A DNA stretch of 64,000 nt from Gammaproteobacteria bacterium (GCA_018819175.1 JAHJQQ010000052.1:124001-188000), one strand, 5' to 3'. Counted from the stretch's first letter, positions 33,765 to 42,457 are shown. The notes: generated from the sequence alone by a model not told the origin. Numbers and translations: made by a program.

Positions 33765-34418
33765 TTGATCAGGCCCATACCCTTGAGCAGCATCCCCAGC
33801 CAAATAATCAGCGATGTCGATAGGCGCAACTCGGAGAAAAAGACCGCTGTTATCGCGGCCGCAACGCATATCTTTCTGGAACAAGGTTTCCACAATAGCA
33901 GCATGGATGCGATTGCACGCGCGGCCGGCGTGTCCAAGCAGACCATATACAATAACTTCGGCAGCAAGGAGTCACTGTTTTCCGCCATCGCCAGCGAACG
34001 CTGCCTGGACATGCTGTCGGCGCTGCTGAAATCCGAACAGGCGGACGCAAATACCGAGGCCACGCTGCACGCCTTCGCGAAAACACTGCTGCACATTCTG
34101 CTCGAACCCGCAGCACTGGCACTACACCGTCTGATCATCGCTGAAAGCGCGCGTTTTCCCGAAGTCGGCGAGATCTACCACCGTGCCGGCCCGGAGCGCG
34201 GCAACCAATTGCTCGCAAAGTATCTGGATCATCAGAGCAAGTTGCACCACCTTGATGTGCAGAATACTGCGCTCGCCGCCCAACAGTTCACCGGCGCATT
34301 GATCGGATCGGTTCGGACCCGCGCCCTGGTACTGAACAAAACAATCAGCCCTGCCGAGCAGAGGCGTATCGTTGACTACACCGTCAAGTGTTTCATGCGC
34401 ATGCATGGCACGTCTTAG
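33765..34418 (+). CDS. TetR/AcrR-family transcriptional regulator
   Basis: A 217-residue regulator. N-terminal helix-turn-helix (about 25-70: AVIAAATHIFLEQGFHNSSM then DAIARAAGVSKQTIYNNFGSK), C-terminal TetR_C ligand domain. It lies divergent from the RND pump, next to the 55-bp palindrome, so it most likely represses the pump and itself (inference). No ATG is available before the HTH; a TTG at 33765 is used, with another TTG at 33783 possible. Its stop codon TAG is the first base triplet of a 54-bp palindromic repeat. Confidence 0.9.
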   Translation: MIRPIPLSSIPSQIISDVDRRNSEKKTAVIAAATHIFLEQGFHNSSMDAIARAAGVSKQTIYNNFGSKESLFSAIASERCLDMLSALLKSEQADANTEATLHAFAKTLLHILLEPAALALHRLIIAESARFPEVGEIYHRAGPERGNQLLAKYLDHQSKLHHLDVQNTALAAQQFTGALIGSVRTRALVLNKTISPAEQRRIVDYTVKCFMRMHGTS

Positions 34419-34469
34419 GGCCTGTTAACACTATCCGCGCCATGGCGCGGATAGTGTTAACAGGCCCTA
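34416..34469. mobile_element. 54-bp perfect palindrome, miniature element copy 1
   Basis: TAGGGCCTGTTAACACTATC at the left is mirrored exactly at the right with no loop (27-bp arms, centre CCATGG). The outer 21 bp of each arm recur at 47791-47850. GGCCTGTTAACAC-type ends flanked by YTAR (TTAG left, CTAG right) suggest a very small relic of an IS5-like element (inference). It begins within the tetR stop codon and could act as its terminator. Confidence 0.65.
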
Positions 34470-34626
34470 GGTACCAAGACAACAACGCTACCGGTTTAGT
34501 TCTGCACCATAACCGTTGTGGCGATCATAGTAAGTAGGTCGCAACATCAGCAACTGAAACACCGATCGAGGTACGCAATCCAATATCGGGTTCCACGTCT
34601 AAGGCAGCACCGAAAAGGAGATTATT

Positions 34627-35538
34627 ATGGAGCTAATGCAGGAATATTTTTCCTCGGTTGCGTGGCAAGACATCATTTTCTCCGCCCTGCGCATCCTGCT
34701 TATTCTTACGCTGGGCTGGCTAGCGAGCATCATCACACGTACCGCGCTGAGACGCTTCGAACATCGGCTCATCGAACAAGGCCGGCAGCAGGGCGATATC
34801 GCCTCTGAGGCAACCAAGCGCGCCGAGACTCTGGTGCGACTGCTGCGTCAGGGGGTTGCCATCATGATCTGGCTGGTTGCGATTCTGGTATTGCTGAATG
34901 AACTGGGCATATCGGTCGGACCGATCCTGGCCAGCGCCGGCGTTGCCGGACTCGCCGTTGGCTTTGGCGCCCAGAACCTGGTTCGCGATGTCATCAGCGG
35001 TTTTTTTCTGATTCTGGAGAATCAGGTGCGCATCGGCGATGTCGCCGTGGTCAACGGTACCGGAGGCCTGGTCGAGGCGATCAATTTCCGCACCCTGATC
35101 CTGCGCGATCTGTCCGGAACTGTGCACGTTTTTCCAAACGGCAGCGTCACCACCCTTGCCAACCTCACAAAAGAATGGTCGGCCTATGTTTTCGAAATAG
35201 GCGTCGCTTACAAAGAGAACACCGACCAGGTTATCGAGATCATGCGCAGTGTCGCCGACGAACTCCAAGAAGACCCGCAGTTTGGTCGTTTAATCGTCGA
35301 CAAAATCGAAATCTTCGGCGTCGACAAACTGGCCGATTCGGCCGTAGTCATCAAAGGCCGCATCAAGACCCAGCCAATCAAGCAATGGGATGTCGGCCGC
35401 GAATTTCTGCGCCGCATCAAACTGGCCTTTGACCAGCAAGGCATCGAGATACCCTTCCCGCAACGATCACTCAGCTTCAGCGAGAGTGGCGCAGCTTCCC
35501 TCGCACGACTGTTCGAAACGGGAACTGCTCCACAATAA
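34627..35538 (+). CDS. MscS-family mechanosensitive ion channel
   Basis: A 303-residue small-conductance channel. Three N-terminal hydrophobic segments (about 12-35, 72-92, 96-118); the pore helix TM3 is Gly/Ala-rich (PILASAGVAGLAVGFGAQNL) as in MscS, followed by the beta domain (ILENQVRIGDVAVVNGTGGLVEAINFRT) and an alpha/beta vestibule. It opens under membrane tension to release solutes. A good Shine-Dalgarno AAAGGAG lies 7 nt before the ATG. Stands alone between two regulatory genes. Confidence 0.93.
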   Translation: MELMQEYFSSVAWQDIIFSALRILLILTLGWLASIITRTALRRFEHRLIEQGRQQGDIASEATKRAETLVRLLRQGVAIMIWLVAILVLLNELGISVGPILASAGVAGLAVGFGAQNLVRDVISGFFLILENQVRIGDVAVVNGTGGLVEAINFRTLILRDLSGTVHVFPNGSVTTLANLTKEWSAYVFEIGVAYKENTDQVIEIMRSVADELQEDPQFGRLIVDKIEIFGVDKLADSAVVIKGRIKTQPIKQWDVGREFLRRIKLAFDQQGIEIPFPQRSLSFSESGAASLARLFETGTAPQ

Positions 35539-35718
35539 TGCGCACGGCTATTATGTTCGCGGTACAATTCAGAACTATCATTAAGCCCTGTAGTCTATCC
35601 ACAGCGATAGCGTACGAACACACACCCATTCTTGGACGGCCTGTTTGGAAATAGTACGGATGACGTGCAGTTCTCAACATTGAACACTGGCTTTGGAATC
35701 GACAAGGATAGGATCGCC

Positions 35719-36738
35719 ATGAGACATTCCACCGTATCAACGCACATGTTGGCAGCGCTGGCACTGTTCGAAGACGAACAGGCCGATACGCTTGCGCGGA
35801 TCGCCACCCACTGTTACATCGAACAAGTACCGGCGCAGACCATCTTACTGAGCCCGAAACGGCCTCAGGACCGCGTCTTCGTTATTCTCGAGGGTGAAGT
35901 CGAGGTCAGGCTGGGACGCCAGGCGGATGAGATCATCGCCATCCTGGGTCATGGCCAGTGTGTCGGGGAAATGTCTGTCATCGAGAACCTGCCGCCCTCC
36001 GCCCAGGTGATCACCCGAACAGTCTGTCGCGTGGTCGCCATCGAAGGCGCCAGCCTGCGCGCCCTGCTGGAAACCTCCAATGTGGTGGCGCGAAATCTGC
36101 TGCGCCTGATGGCACGACGCCTGCGCCGCGACAATCTGCTGGTGCGTCAAAGCCGGGTACGCCAGGCCGCCTCCGAACAACATGCGCGCACCGACGCACT
36201 GACCGGCTTGCACAACCGCCGCTGGCTCGACGAGACCCTGCTGGCGACACTCGAATACCATCGTACACACGCCCGCCAACTCACCCTGTTGATGCTGGAT
36301 ATAGACCGCTTCAAACAATTCAATGACAACTACGGACACCCCGCCGGTGATCTCGCCTTGACGACAGTCGCCAACACACTGCAACTGCAACTGCGCGACG
36401 GTGATCACGTGGCGCGTTATGGTGGTGAGGAGTTTCTGATTTTACTGCCGGATACCGGGACCGAAGATGCCTTAGTGATCGCCGAAAGATTACGTATGGC
36501 CGTGCGCAGCGCCCCGATAAACAGTCAGCTGGGCATACAGCTCCCCAATGTGACCCTGTCGATCGGTCTGGCCGAATGGACACCCGAAGAATCGATGCAG
36601 GCCCTGATCAAACGTGCCGATGATGCCCTGTATCAGTCCAAATGCGCCGGCCGCGATTGTGTAGCGACCGCAACACTGTCGACCTCGCACCGCCTGCGAC
36701 CGACACTGCGACGTCACTCGAAACATGCGCCGGGCTGA
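35719..36738 (+). CDS. Diguanylate cyclase with N-terminal cyclic-nucleotide-binding-like domain
   Basis: A 339-residue cytosolic protein. The N-terminal cNMP-binding-like domain (about 10-125) has a degenerate phosphate cassette: GEMSVIENLPPSAQV, where the usual Arg after Pro is Ser. The C-terminal GGDEF domain (about 160-330) begins DALTGLHNRRWLDE and has the active GGEEF, with the inhibitory I-site RDGD exactly five residues before it. It should therefore make c-di-GMP with product inhibition. ATG 35719 with AGGAT upstream is chosen over a TTG at 35632 that lacks a Shine-Dalgarno. No membrane segment. Confidence 0.9.
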   Translation: MRHSTVSTHMLAALALFEDEQADTLARIATHCYIEQVPAQTILLSPKRPQDRVFVILEGEVEVRLGRQADEIIAILGHGQCVGEMSVIENLPPSAQVITRTVCRVVAIEGASLRALLETSNVVARNLLRLMARRLRRDNLLVRQSRVRQAASEQHARTDALTGLHNRRWLDETLLATLEYHRTHARQLTLLMLDIDRFKQFNDNYGHPAGDLALTTVANTLQLQLRDGDHVARYGGEEFLILLPDTGTEDALVIAERLRMAVRSAPINSQLGIQLPNVTLSIGLAEWTPEESMQALIKRADDALYQSKCAGRDCVATATLSTSHRLRPTLRRHSKHAPG

Positions 36739-36775
36739 TCGCACGGCGAAGACATCAGCACGACGATACTTCAAC

Positions 36776-36938
36776 CTAATAAACCGTATTTGCCACGGAA
36801 TCACACGGAAAATCCGGACAAGATCATAAGCTTCACGCCGGCACCGCCATCACCTGCAAGGTGGTGAATAGTCGCTCCGGGAAAACAGTTTGTTTCAGTG
36901 TCTTCCGTGTGTTTCCGTGGCCGAAATGATTTTTTTAG
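36776..36938. mobile_element. 163-bp miniature inverted-repeat element, copy A
   Basis: Bounded by TTTGCCACGGAATCACACGG and TTCCGTGTGTTTCCGTGGC in inverted orientation. A second copy, in opposite orientation and of the same length, lies at 63639-63801; most bases match, including CACGCCGGCACCGCCATCAC and GGTGAATAGTCGCTCCGGG. No coding capacity. It ends two bases before the recQ stop codon. Confidence 0.8.
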
Positions 36939-36940
36939 GT

Positions 36941-38764
36941 TCATTGATCGCCCAAAGCATACCCGGCAATCGCATCCAGAAACGCACTGCCGTATTTTTC
37001 CAGTTTGTGCTGCCCCACACCCGCGACGGCTAAAAGCGCATCTTCATCCAGCGGTTTGCTGCGCGCCATCTGCACCAGAGTGACATCACCGAACACAATA
37101 TAGGGTGGCACGCCCTGCGCATCGGCCAGACGTTTGCGCACATCACGCAAATGCTCGAACAAGGCGGCATCGTAATCACCCATATCGGCCGTGGCCTTGG
37201 CGCGTTTTTTCTTAACCTGTTCACGAATGCGTGGCTTGGCCAGACGCAACGCCTGCTCGCCACGCAACAGCGGCCGCGCGGCTTCAGTGAGCTTGAGCAC
37301 GGAATAATTGGCGATATCCTGGATCAGATAACCGTGATGGATCAGCTGGCGGATGATGGATGTCCATTCCAGTTCGCCCTTGTCGCTGCCCAGACCGTAG
37401 GTGGTCAACTGTTGATGATTCAGGCTGCGGATGCGCTCGTTGTCCGCACCGCGCAAGACATCGACCACATGCCCGACACCGAAACGCTGGCCGACCCGAT
37501 AGACACAGGACAGCGCCTTCTGCGCATCTAACGTGGCGTCGAACTGTTCGGGCGGATCGAGACAGACATCGCAGTTGCCGCAATCCTGCTCGAGGCGTTC
37601 ACCGAAATAATTGAGCAACACCCGGCGTCGGCAGGTCAGGCTTTCGGCCATGCCGATCATGGCATTGAGCTTGTGCAGTTCAATGCGTTTCTGTTCGGCA
37701 TTCTCGCCGTTCTCGATCAGGCGCCGTACACTGCCGCTGTCTTGCGCGCCATACAACAGCAGCGCCTCCGACGGCAGCCCGTCACGACCGGCGCGACCGG
37801 TCTCCTGATAATAGCCTTCGATATTCTTGGGCAGATCGTAATGCACCACAAAGCGTACATTGGGTTTGTCTATGCCCATGCCGAAGGCGACCGTGGCGAC
37901 CACAATCGACACCTCATCGCGCAGAAAACCTTCCTGCACGGCGGCGCGGTGCGCGCTTGGCAGACCCGCATGATAGGCCTCCGCACGCAAACCCTGGTCA
38001 CGCAGTTTACCGGCCACCTCCTCGACACGTTTGCGGCTGAGCGCATAGACAATACCGGCCTGATCCCGCCAGGCGTCCAGGAACCGCAACAGCTGATCCA
38101 TCGGCTTGTGCTTTTCGAGCACGGTGTAGCGGATATTCGGTCGATCAAAGCCGGTGACATGCCGCCGCGCCGCACCCAGACTCAGCACACGGACAATATC
38201 TTCGCGGGTTTGATGATCGGCCGTGGCGGTCAACGCCACCAAGGGGATGTGCGGGAAATAGCTGCGCAGACTGCCGAGCTGCTGATACTCGGGACGGAAA
38301 TCATGCCCCCATTGCGATACGCAATGCGCCTCGTCGATAGCAAACAGCGCAATGTCGATATCGTTCAAGCGATCCACAAAGCCACTGCTCAACAAACGCT
38401 CGGGACTGATATAAAGCAGATCGAGTTCATGCGCATGCAGCCGCGCCAATACCTGACGCGCCTCATCCGAACCCAGCGCGGAATTGTAGAACGCGGCGGC
38501 CACACCGTTGGCGCGTAGCGCATCGACCTGATCCTTCATCAGCGAGATCAGAGGCGACACGACAATCGCAACGCCGGGCCGATGCAGGGCGGGAATCTGA
38601 TAACAGAGCGATTTACCACCGCCCGTGGGCATGAGCACGAAGGCATCACGGCCGGCGAGCAGATCTTCGATGACATCCTGCTGCTGTGGGCGGAACGATG
38701 CATAGCCGAAGACGCGTTGCAGTGTGGCGTGGATGTCCGCGGATATTTCAGGGGAGGATTGCAT
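36941..38764 (-). CDS. recQ: ATP-dependent DNA helicase RecQ
   Basis: A 607-residue 3'-5' helicase for recombination and fork repair. Helicase domain with PTGGGKSLCYQIPA (Walker A at about 46-53), DEAHCVSQWGHDFRPEY and QETGRAGRDGLPSE; RQC with a Cys4 zinc site (CRRRVLLNYFG...QDCGNCDVC) and winged helix; C-terminal HRDC domain (about 525-600). Length matches E. coli RecQ (609 aa). Monocistronic in appearance. Confidence 0.97.
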   Translation of the reverse strand: MQSSPEISADIHATLQRVFGYASFRPQQQDVIEDLLAGRDAFVLMPTGGGKSLCYQIPALHRPGVAIVVSPLISLMKDQVDALRANGVAAAFYNSALGSDEARQVLARLHAHELDLLYISPERLLSSGFVDRLNDIDIALFAIDEAHCVSQWGHDFRPEYQQLGSLRSYFPHIPLVALTATADHQTREDIVRVLSLGAARRHVTGFDRPNIRYTVLEKHKPMDQLLRFLDAWRDQAGIVYALSRKRVEEVAGKLRDQGLRAEAYHAGLPSAHRAAVQEGFLRDEVSIVVATVAFGMGIDKPNVRFVVHYDLPKNIEGYYQETGRAGRDGLPSEALLLYGAQDSGSVRRLIENGENAEQKRIELHKLNAMIGMAESLTCRRRVLLNYFGERLEQDCGNCDVCLDPPEQFDATLDAQKALSCVYRVGQRFGVGHVVDVLRGADNERIRSLNHQQLTTYGLGSDKGELEWTSIIRQLIHHGYLIQDIANYSVLKLTEAARPLLRGEQALRLAKPRIREQVKKKRAKATADMGDYDAALFEHLRDVRKRLADAQGVPPYIVFGDVTLVQMARSKPLDEDALLAVAGVGQHKLEKYGSAFLDAIAGYALGDQ

Positions 38765-38808
38765 GCTTACACTGTACCGGTTGAATCATGAGAGCCTGCG
38801 GCCTATGG

Positions 38809-38828
38809 ATACCGGCCTGCGCCGGTAT
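38809..38828. repeat. REP-like hairpin
   Basis: ATACCGGC-CTGC-GCCGGTAT, a common intergenic hairpin style (TGGATACCGGCCTGCGCCGG), in the 88-bp gap between hisC and recQ. A relative, ATTCCGGCATGCGCCGGAAT, occurs near 40088. Confidence 0.65.
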
Positions 38829-38852
38829 GACGCAACGTATCAGATCGTTTGG

Positions 38853-39938
38853 TTACAACAACGCGCGCAGCGCATCGACAAACGCTGAATTCTCAGCCGG
38901 GGTTCCCACGGTCACACGCAGGCAATCCGTCAACGCACCACCGGCGCCATGAAGATTCTTGATCAGGATACCGCGCTCACGCAGACCGGCGAAGATCTTA
39001 TCGGCGCGCCCTGCCGGGGTGCGAAACAGAATAAAATTCGCCTCGCTGGGATATACGCGCAAGCCCGGGAATGCCTGCAGGGCCTTCAACAGCACTTCAC
39101 GATCAGCACGGATCTGCGCCGTCTGTGTATCCAATACGTCACGATGTTCCAAAGCGAACTCGGCACTGACCTGAGTCAGCACATTGATGTTATACGGCAG
39201 GCGTGTCTTATCGATCTCGCCTAACCAGGCGGGCGGGCCCGCCAGCAGACCCAGACGCAACCCGGCCAAGCCCATCTTCGACACCGTGCGCAAGACCAGT
39301 AAGTTTGAGTATTCGCCCAGCAGACCCATAAAGCTGTCAGAAGCAAAAGCGGCATAGGCCTCATCGACAACCACTAACCCGGGCGATGCCTCGATGATGC
39401 GCCGTATCGCCTTGGCCTCGAACAGATTGCCGGTGGGATTATTCGGATAGGCGAGGAACACGACGGCGGGCTGATGCAGATCGATGGCCTCCAGCATGGC
39501 ATCCATATCCAGCTGGAAATTGTCCGTGAGCGGCACACCGGCGAACTTCACGCCAACAACCTGCGCGATCAAGCGATACATGACAAAGGTCGGCTCGGGC
39601 GCGAGGATCACGCGACCGGGCGCGGCCAGTGTCTGGATTATCATCTGAATGAGTTCGTCGGAACCGTTGCCGAGCAGCACGTCTATCGCGTCCGGAATTC
39701 GCATGGCGGTACGCAATGCCTGCTGCAAGGATCGCGCGGACGGATCCGGATACCGATTCAGACTGACAGTGCGCAGCCGTTCCAACCAGGCCGTGACCAG
39801 TTCGGGCGGCCACTGATAAGGATTTTCCATCGCATCCAGTTTGATGCAATTCCCCGGATCTGGGACGTGATACGCCGACAAGGCGCGTATAGCAGCGGGC
39901 ACCCAGTGTTCGATGTCTTGTTTGATATCGCGCGTCAT
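38853..39938 (-). CDS. hisC: Histidinol-phosphate aminotransferase
   Basis: A 361-residue PLP fold-type I enzyme that turns imidazole-acetol phosphate into histidinol phosphate. Key segments: LGNGSDELIQMII, FLAYPNNPTGNLF, VVDEAYAAF and the PLP-lysine motif VLRTVSKMGLAGLRLG. Third histidine gene of hisG-hisD-hisC. The 305-bp gap to hisD holds an inverted-repeat element, which is unusual within this operon. Confidence 0.96.
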   Translation of the reverse strand: MTRDIKQDIEHWVPAAIRALSAYHVPDPGNCIKLDAMENPYQWPPELVTAWLERLRTVSLNRYPDPSARSLQQALRTAMRIPDAIDVLLGNGSDELIQMIIQTLAAPGRVILAPEPTFVMYRLIAQVVGVKFAGVPLTDNFQLDMDAMLEAIDLHQPAVVFLAYPNNPTGNLFEAKAIRRIIEASPGLVVVDEAYAAFASDSFMGLLGEYSNLLVLRTVSKMGLAGLRLGLLAGPPAWLGEIDKTRLPYNINVLTQVSAEFALEHRDVLDTQTAQIRADREVLLKALQAFPGLRVYPSEANFILFRTPAGRADKIFAGLRERGILIKNLHGAGGALTDCLRVTVGTPAENSAFVDALRALL

Positions 39939-39971
39939 TTGTTATTGCCGTAGAAGAACTAATAAAACCTT

Positions 39972-40216
39972 TTTGAACCGCCAAGGCGCCAAGAACGCCA
40001 AGAAACACTTATTAAAATAAAACAAAGTAATTAATGAGGTATTACGTTATACCAGCGTATGCCAGAAACCAGTGTCCTGAATACCATAGATTCCGGCATG
40101 CGCCGGAATGCCGAATATTTGATTACTCAAAAAATCTTGGCGTTCTTGGCGCCTTGGCGGTTCAAATCATCTTTTCTTGGCGGCCTTGGCGGCCTTGGCG
40201 CCTTGGCGGTTCAAAT
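39972..40216. mobile_element. Inverted-repeat element in the hisD-hisC gap
   Basis: Left end TTTGAACCGCCAAGGCGCC and right end GGCGCCTTGGCGGTTCAAA (to 40166) are exact inverses over about 30 bp and enclose 195 bp. A second right-hand end follows at about 40172-40216, so one end is duplicated. The inside holds the hairpin ATTCCGGCATGCGCCGGAAT and no gene. This GCCAAG-type repeat family is widespread in bacteria. Confidence 0.7.
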
Positions 40217-40243
40217 CGCATTACAAAGCAACACAAAGCCACT

Positions 40244-41548
40244 TCAATTCTTGCGAATACGATATTCCGCCGAGCAGGCGTGCGCGGTGAGGCCTTCGCC
40301 GCGCGCCAGCACCGAGGCGGTCTTGCCCAACTCGGAGGCACCGGCGGGCGAACACATGATCAGGCTTGAGCGTTTCTGGAAATCGTACACACCCAGCGGT
40401 GAGGAGAACCGCGCGGTACGCGAGGTCGGCAGCACATGGTTCGGACCGGCACAGTAATCACCCAGCGCCTCGGCGGTGTGACGGCCCATGAAGATCGCGC
40501 CGGCGTGTTTGATCTGTTTCGCCATGGCCTGCGGATCGGCCACCGACAGCTCCAAATGTTCAGGGGCGATATAGTTGGCGACCTCGACCGCCTCGTTCAG
40601 ATCTTTCACCTGGATCAATGCAGCACGGTTGGTGAGTGAGGCAGCAATGATGTTATGTCGCTCCATGGTCGGCAGCAGACGCTCGATACTCTCGCGCACA
40701 CGTTGCAGGAAACCACTATCCGGGCTGACCAGGATCGGTTGCGCGTCTTCATCGTGTTCGGCCTGTGAAAACAGATCCATGGCAATCCAGTCCGGATCGG
40801 TCTTGCCATCGCAGATCACCAGGATCTCGGAAGGTCCGGCGATCATGTCGATACCGACCGTGCCGAATACCATGCCTTTGGCGGTCGCGACATAGATGTT
40901 GCCCGGACCGACTATCTTATCGACCTGCGGAATGGTTTCCGTGCCATAGGCCAGTGCCGCGATTGCCTGTGCACCACCGATGGTGAACACCCGATCGACG
41001 CCGGCAATCGCCGCCGCCGCGAGCACTAGATCATTGATCTCGCCGCCCGGCGTCGGTACCACCATGATCAGTTCCGCGACGCCGGCGACCTTGGCCGGTA
41101 TGGCGTTCATCAACACCGAGGAGGGATAGGCGGCCTTGCCACCGGGCACATACAACCCGACACGGTCCAGCGGCGTCACCTGCTGACCCAGCAACGTGCC
41201 GTCGGATTCGGTGTAACTCCAGGATTCCATTTTCTGCCGGTCGGCATAGATACGCAGGCGCTGTGCCGCTATTTCGAGCGCGGTGCGTTGTTCTGGCGGC
41301 AACCGGACCAAGGCCTGCTGCAAACGCTCAACGGGGATTTCCAGATCCGTCAGTGACTCTGCCTGCATGCGATCGAAGCGGTTGGTGTATTCGACCACTG
41401 CGGCGTCGCCACGTGCACGGACATCCTGCAAAATGTCGCGCACGGTAGCGCTTACCTGCTCATCGGATGCGGCATCCCAGGCCAGCAGATTTTCCAGCTG
41501 TGACCAGAAATCCGCATCGTCACTGACAAACTGTCGAATCTGCAACAT
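40244..41548 (-). CDS. hisD: Histidinol dehydrogenase
   Basis: A 434-residue zinc enzyme that oxidises histidinol to histidine in two NAD-dependent steps. Family segments: TPLDRVGLYVPGGKAAYPSSVLMN-type, GGAQAIAALAYGTETIP, KIVGPGN and DMIAGPSEILVI, DLFSQAEHDEDAQ, and the catalytic/zinc region PEHLEL, AIFMGRHTAEALGDYCAGPNHVLPT. Starts with ATG at 41548. It follows hisG by 97 bp, with a small hairpin in the gap. Confidence 0.97.
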   Translation of the reverse strand: MLQIRQFVSDDADFWSQLENLLAWDAASDEQVSATVRDILQDVRARGDAAVVEYTNRFDRMQAESLTDLEIPVERLQQALVRLPPEQRTALEIAAQRLRIYADRQKMESWSYTESDGTLLGQQVTPLDRVGLYVPGGKAAYPSSVLMNAIPAKVAGVAELIMVVPTPGGEINDLVLAAAAIAGVDRVFTIGGAQAIAALAYGTETIPQVDKIVGPGNIYVATAKGMVFGTVGIDMIAGPSEILVICDGKTDPDWIAMDLFSQAEHDEDAQPILVSPDSGFLQRVRESIERLLPTMERHNIIAASLTNRAALIQVKDLNEAVEVANYIAPEHLELSVADPQAMAKQIKHAGAIFMGRHTAEALGDYCAGPNHVLPTSRTARFSSPLGVYDFQKRSSLIMCSPAGASELGKTASVLARGEGLTAHACSAEYRIRKN

Positions 41549-41590
41549 AGGTTATAAATCTCCGATCACAGTCCCACAACGGTTTTCGAC

Positions 41591-41625
41591 GTAGGGTGTG
41601 GTGAGCGCAGCGAACCGCACCCTAC
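41591..41625. repeat. REP-like hairpin between hisG and hisD
   Basis: GTAGGGTGTGGT (41591-41602) and ACCGCACCCTAC (41614-41625) pair around the AGCGCAGCGA loop. The GTAGGGTGNGGTGAGCGNAGCGAACC style is a known widespread intergenic repeat. Confidence 0.7.
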
Positions 41626-41645
41626 ATTAAGATGAACAACCAACC

Positions 41646-42287
41646 TCAGCCACGCGCGGCGACAACCGCCGCCGTCATCTGTTCGATGAAGTGCTGCACC
41701 TGCGCATGCTTCATCTTCATGGAGGCCTTGTTGACGATCAGGCGCGAACTGATGTCGGCGATATGATCCATGGGCACCAGACCGTTGGCCTTCAGCGTAT
41801 TACCGGTATCGACCAGGTCCACGATCAGATCGGCCAGACCAACCAGCGGCGCCAGCTCCATGGAACCGTAGAGTTTGATGATCTCCACCTGCTTGCCCTG
41901 GGCGGCGTAATAGCGCCGCGCGCTTTCCACATACTTGGTGGCGATGCGCAAACGATTACCTGCTGCTGAGGCACCGGGACGCCCGGCGACCATCAGCCGG
42001 CAGCGTGCGATTTCCATGTCCAGCGGTTCATACAAACCGGCGCCACCATGCTCCAACAACACATCCTTGCCGGCCACGCCCAGATCGGCAGCGCCATATT
42101 GCACGTAGGTCGGCACATCCGTGGTACGAATCAGGACGATTTTCACGTGTTCCTGATTGGTATCCAGAATCAGTTTGCGGCTGGTTTCCGGATCATCGCG
42201 CAGTTCGATGCCGGCACGGGCCAATAAGGGCAGTACATCCTTGAAGATGCGCCCCTTGGATACGGCTATGGTCAATGTGTCGTTCAT
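41646..42287 (-). CDS. hisG: ATP phosphoribosyltransferase, short form
   Basis: A 213-residue HisG catalysing the first step of histidine synthesis (ATP plus PRPP). It is the short type, lacking the C-terminal allosteric domain, so it should need HisZ, which is not in this window. Motifs: MNDTLTIAVSKGRIF, TDVPTYVQYGAADLGVAGKD and DLIVDLVDTGNTLKANGL (PRPP loop). No Shine-Dalgarno precedes the ATG: the start follows CCTGAATCT and a 17-unit heptamer repeat. The arrangement murA-hisG-hisD-hisC is conserved in gammaproteobacteria. Confidence 0.96.
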   Translation of the reverse strand: MNDTLTIAVSKGRIFKDVLPLLARAGIELRDDPETSRKLILDTNQEHVKIVLIRTTDVPTYVQYGAADLGVAGKDVLLEHGGAGLYEPLDMEIARCRLMVAGRPGASAAGNRLRIATKYVESARRYYAAQGKQVEIIKLYGSMELAPLVGLADLIVDLVDTGNTLKANGLVPMDHIADISSRLIVNKASMKMKHAQVQHFIEQMTAAVVAARG

Positions 42288-42296
42288 AGATTCAGG

Positions 42297-42457
42297 TTCT
42301 AGGTTCTAGGTTCTAGGTTCTAGGTTCTAGGTTCTAGGTTCTAGGTTCTAGGTTCTAGGTTCTAGGTTCTAGGTTCTAGGTTCTAGGTTCTAGGTTCTAG
42401 GTTCTAGGTTCTAGGTTCTCAGTTCTCAGTTCTCAGTTCTCAGTTCTCAGTTCTCAA
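42297..42457. repeat. Heptanucleotide microsatellite upstream of hisG
   Basis: Seventeen perfect TTCTAGG units (42297-42415) run directly into five TTCTCAG units (42416-42450) and a partial one. Read on the coding strand the units are CCTAGAA and CTGAGAA and end 9 nt before the hisG ATG. The same CCTAGAA unit (three copies) and the same junction CCTAGAACCTGAWTCTATG precede lptB at 52154-52185. Confidence 0.95.

Noticed and set aside
38853..40243. Frameshift or extra coding segment in the hisD-hisC gap
   Set aside because: Both genes are full length; frames in the gap read through the inverted-repeat element.
42297..42457. CRISPR-like array
   Set aside because: Pure 7-bp tandem units without spacers; it is a microsatellite.
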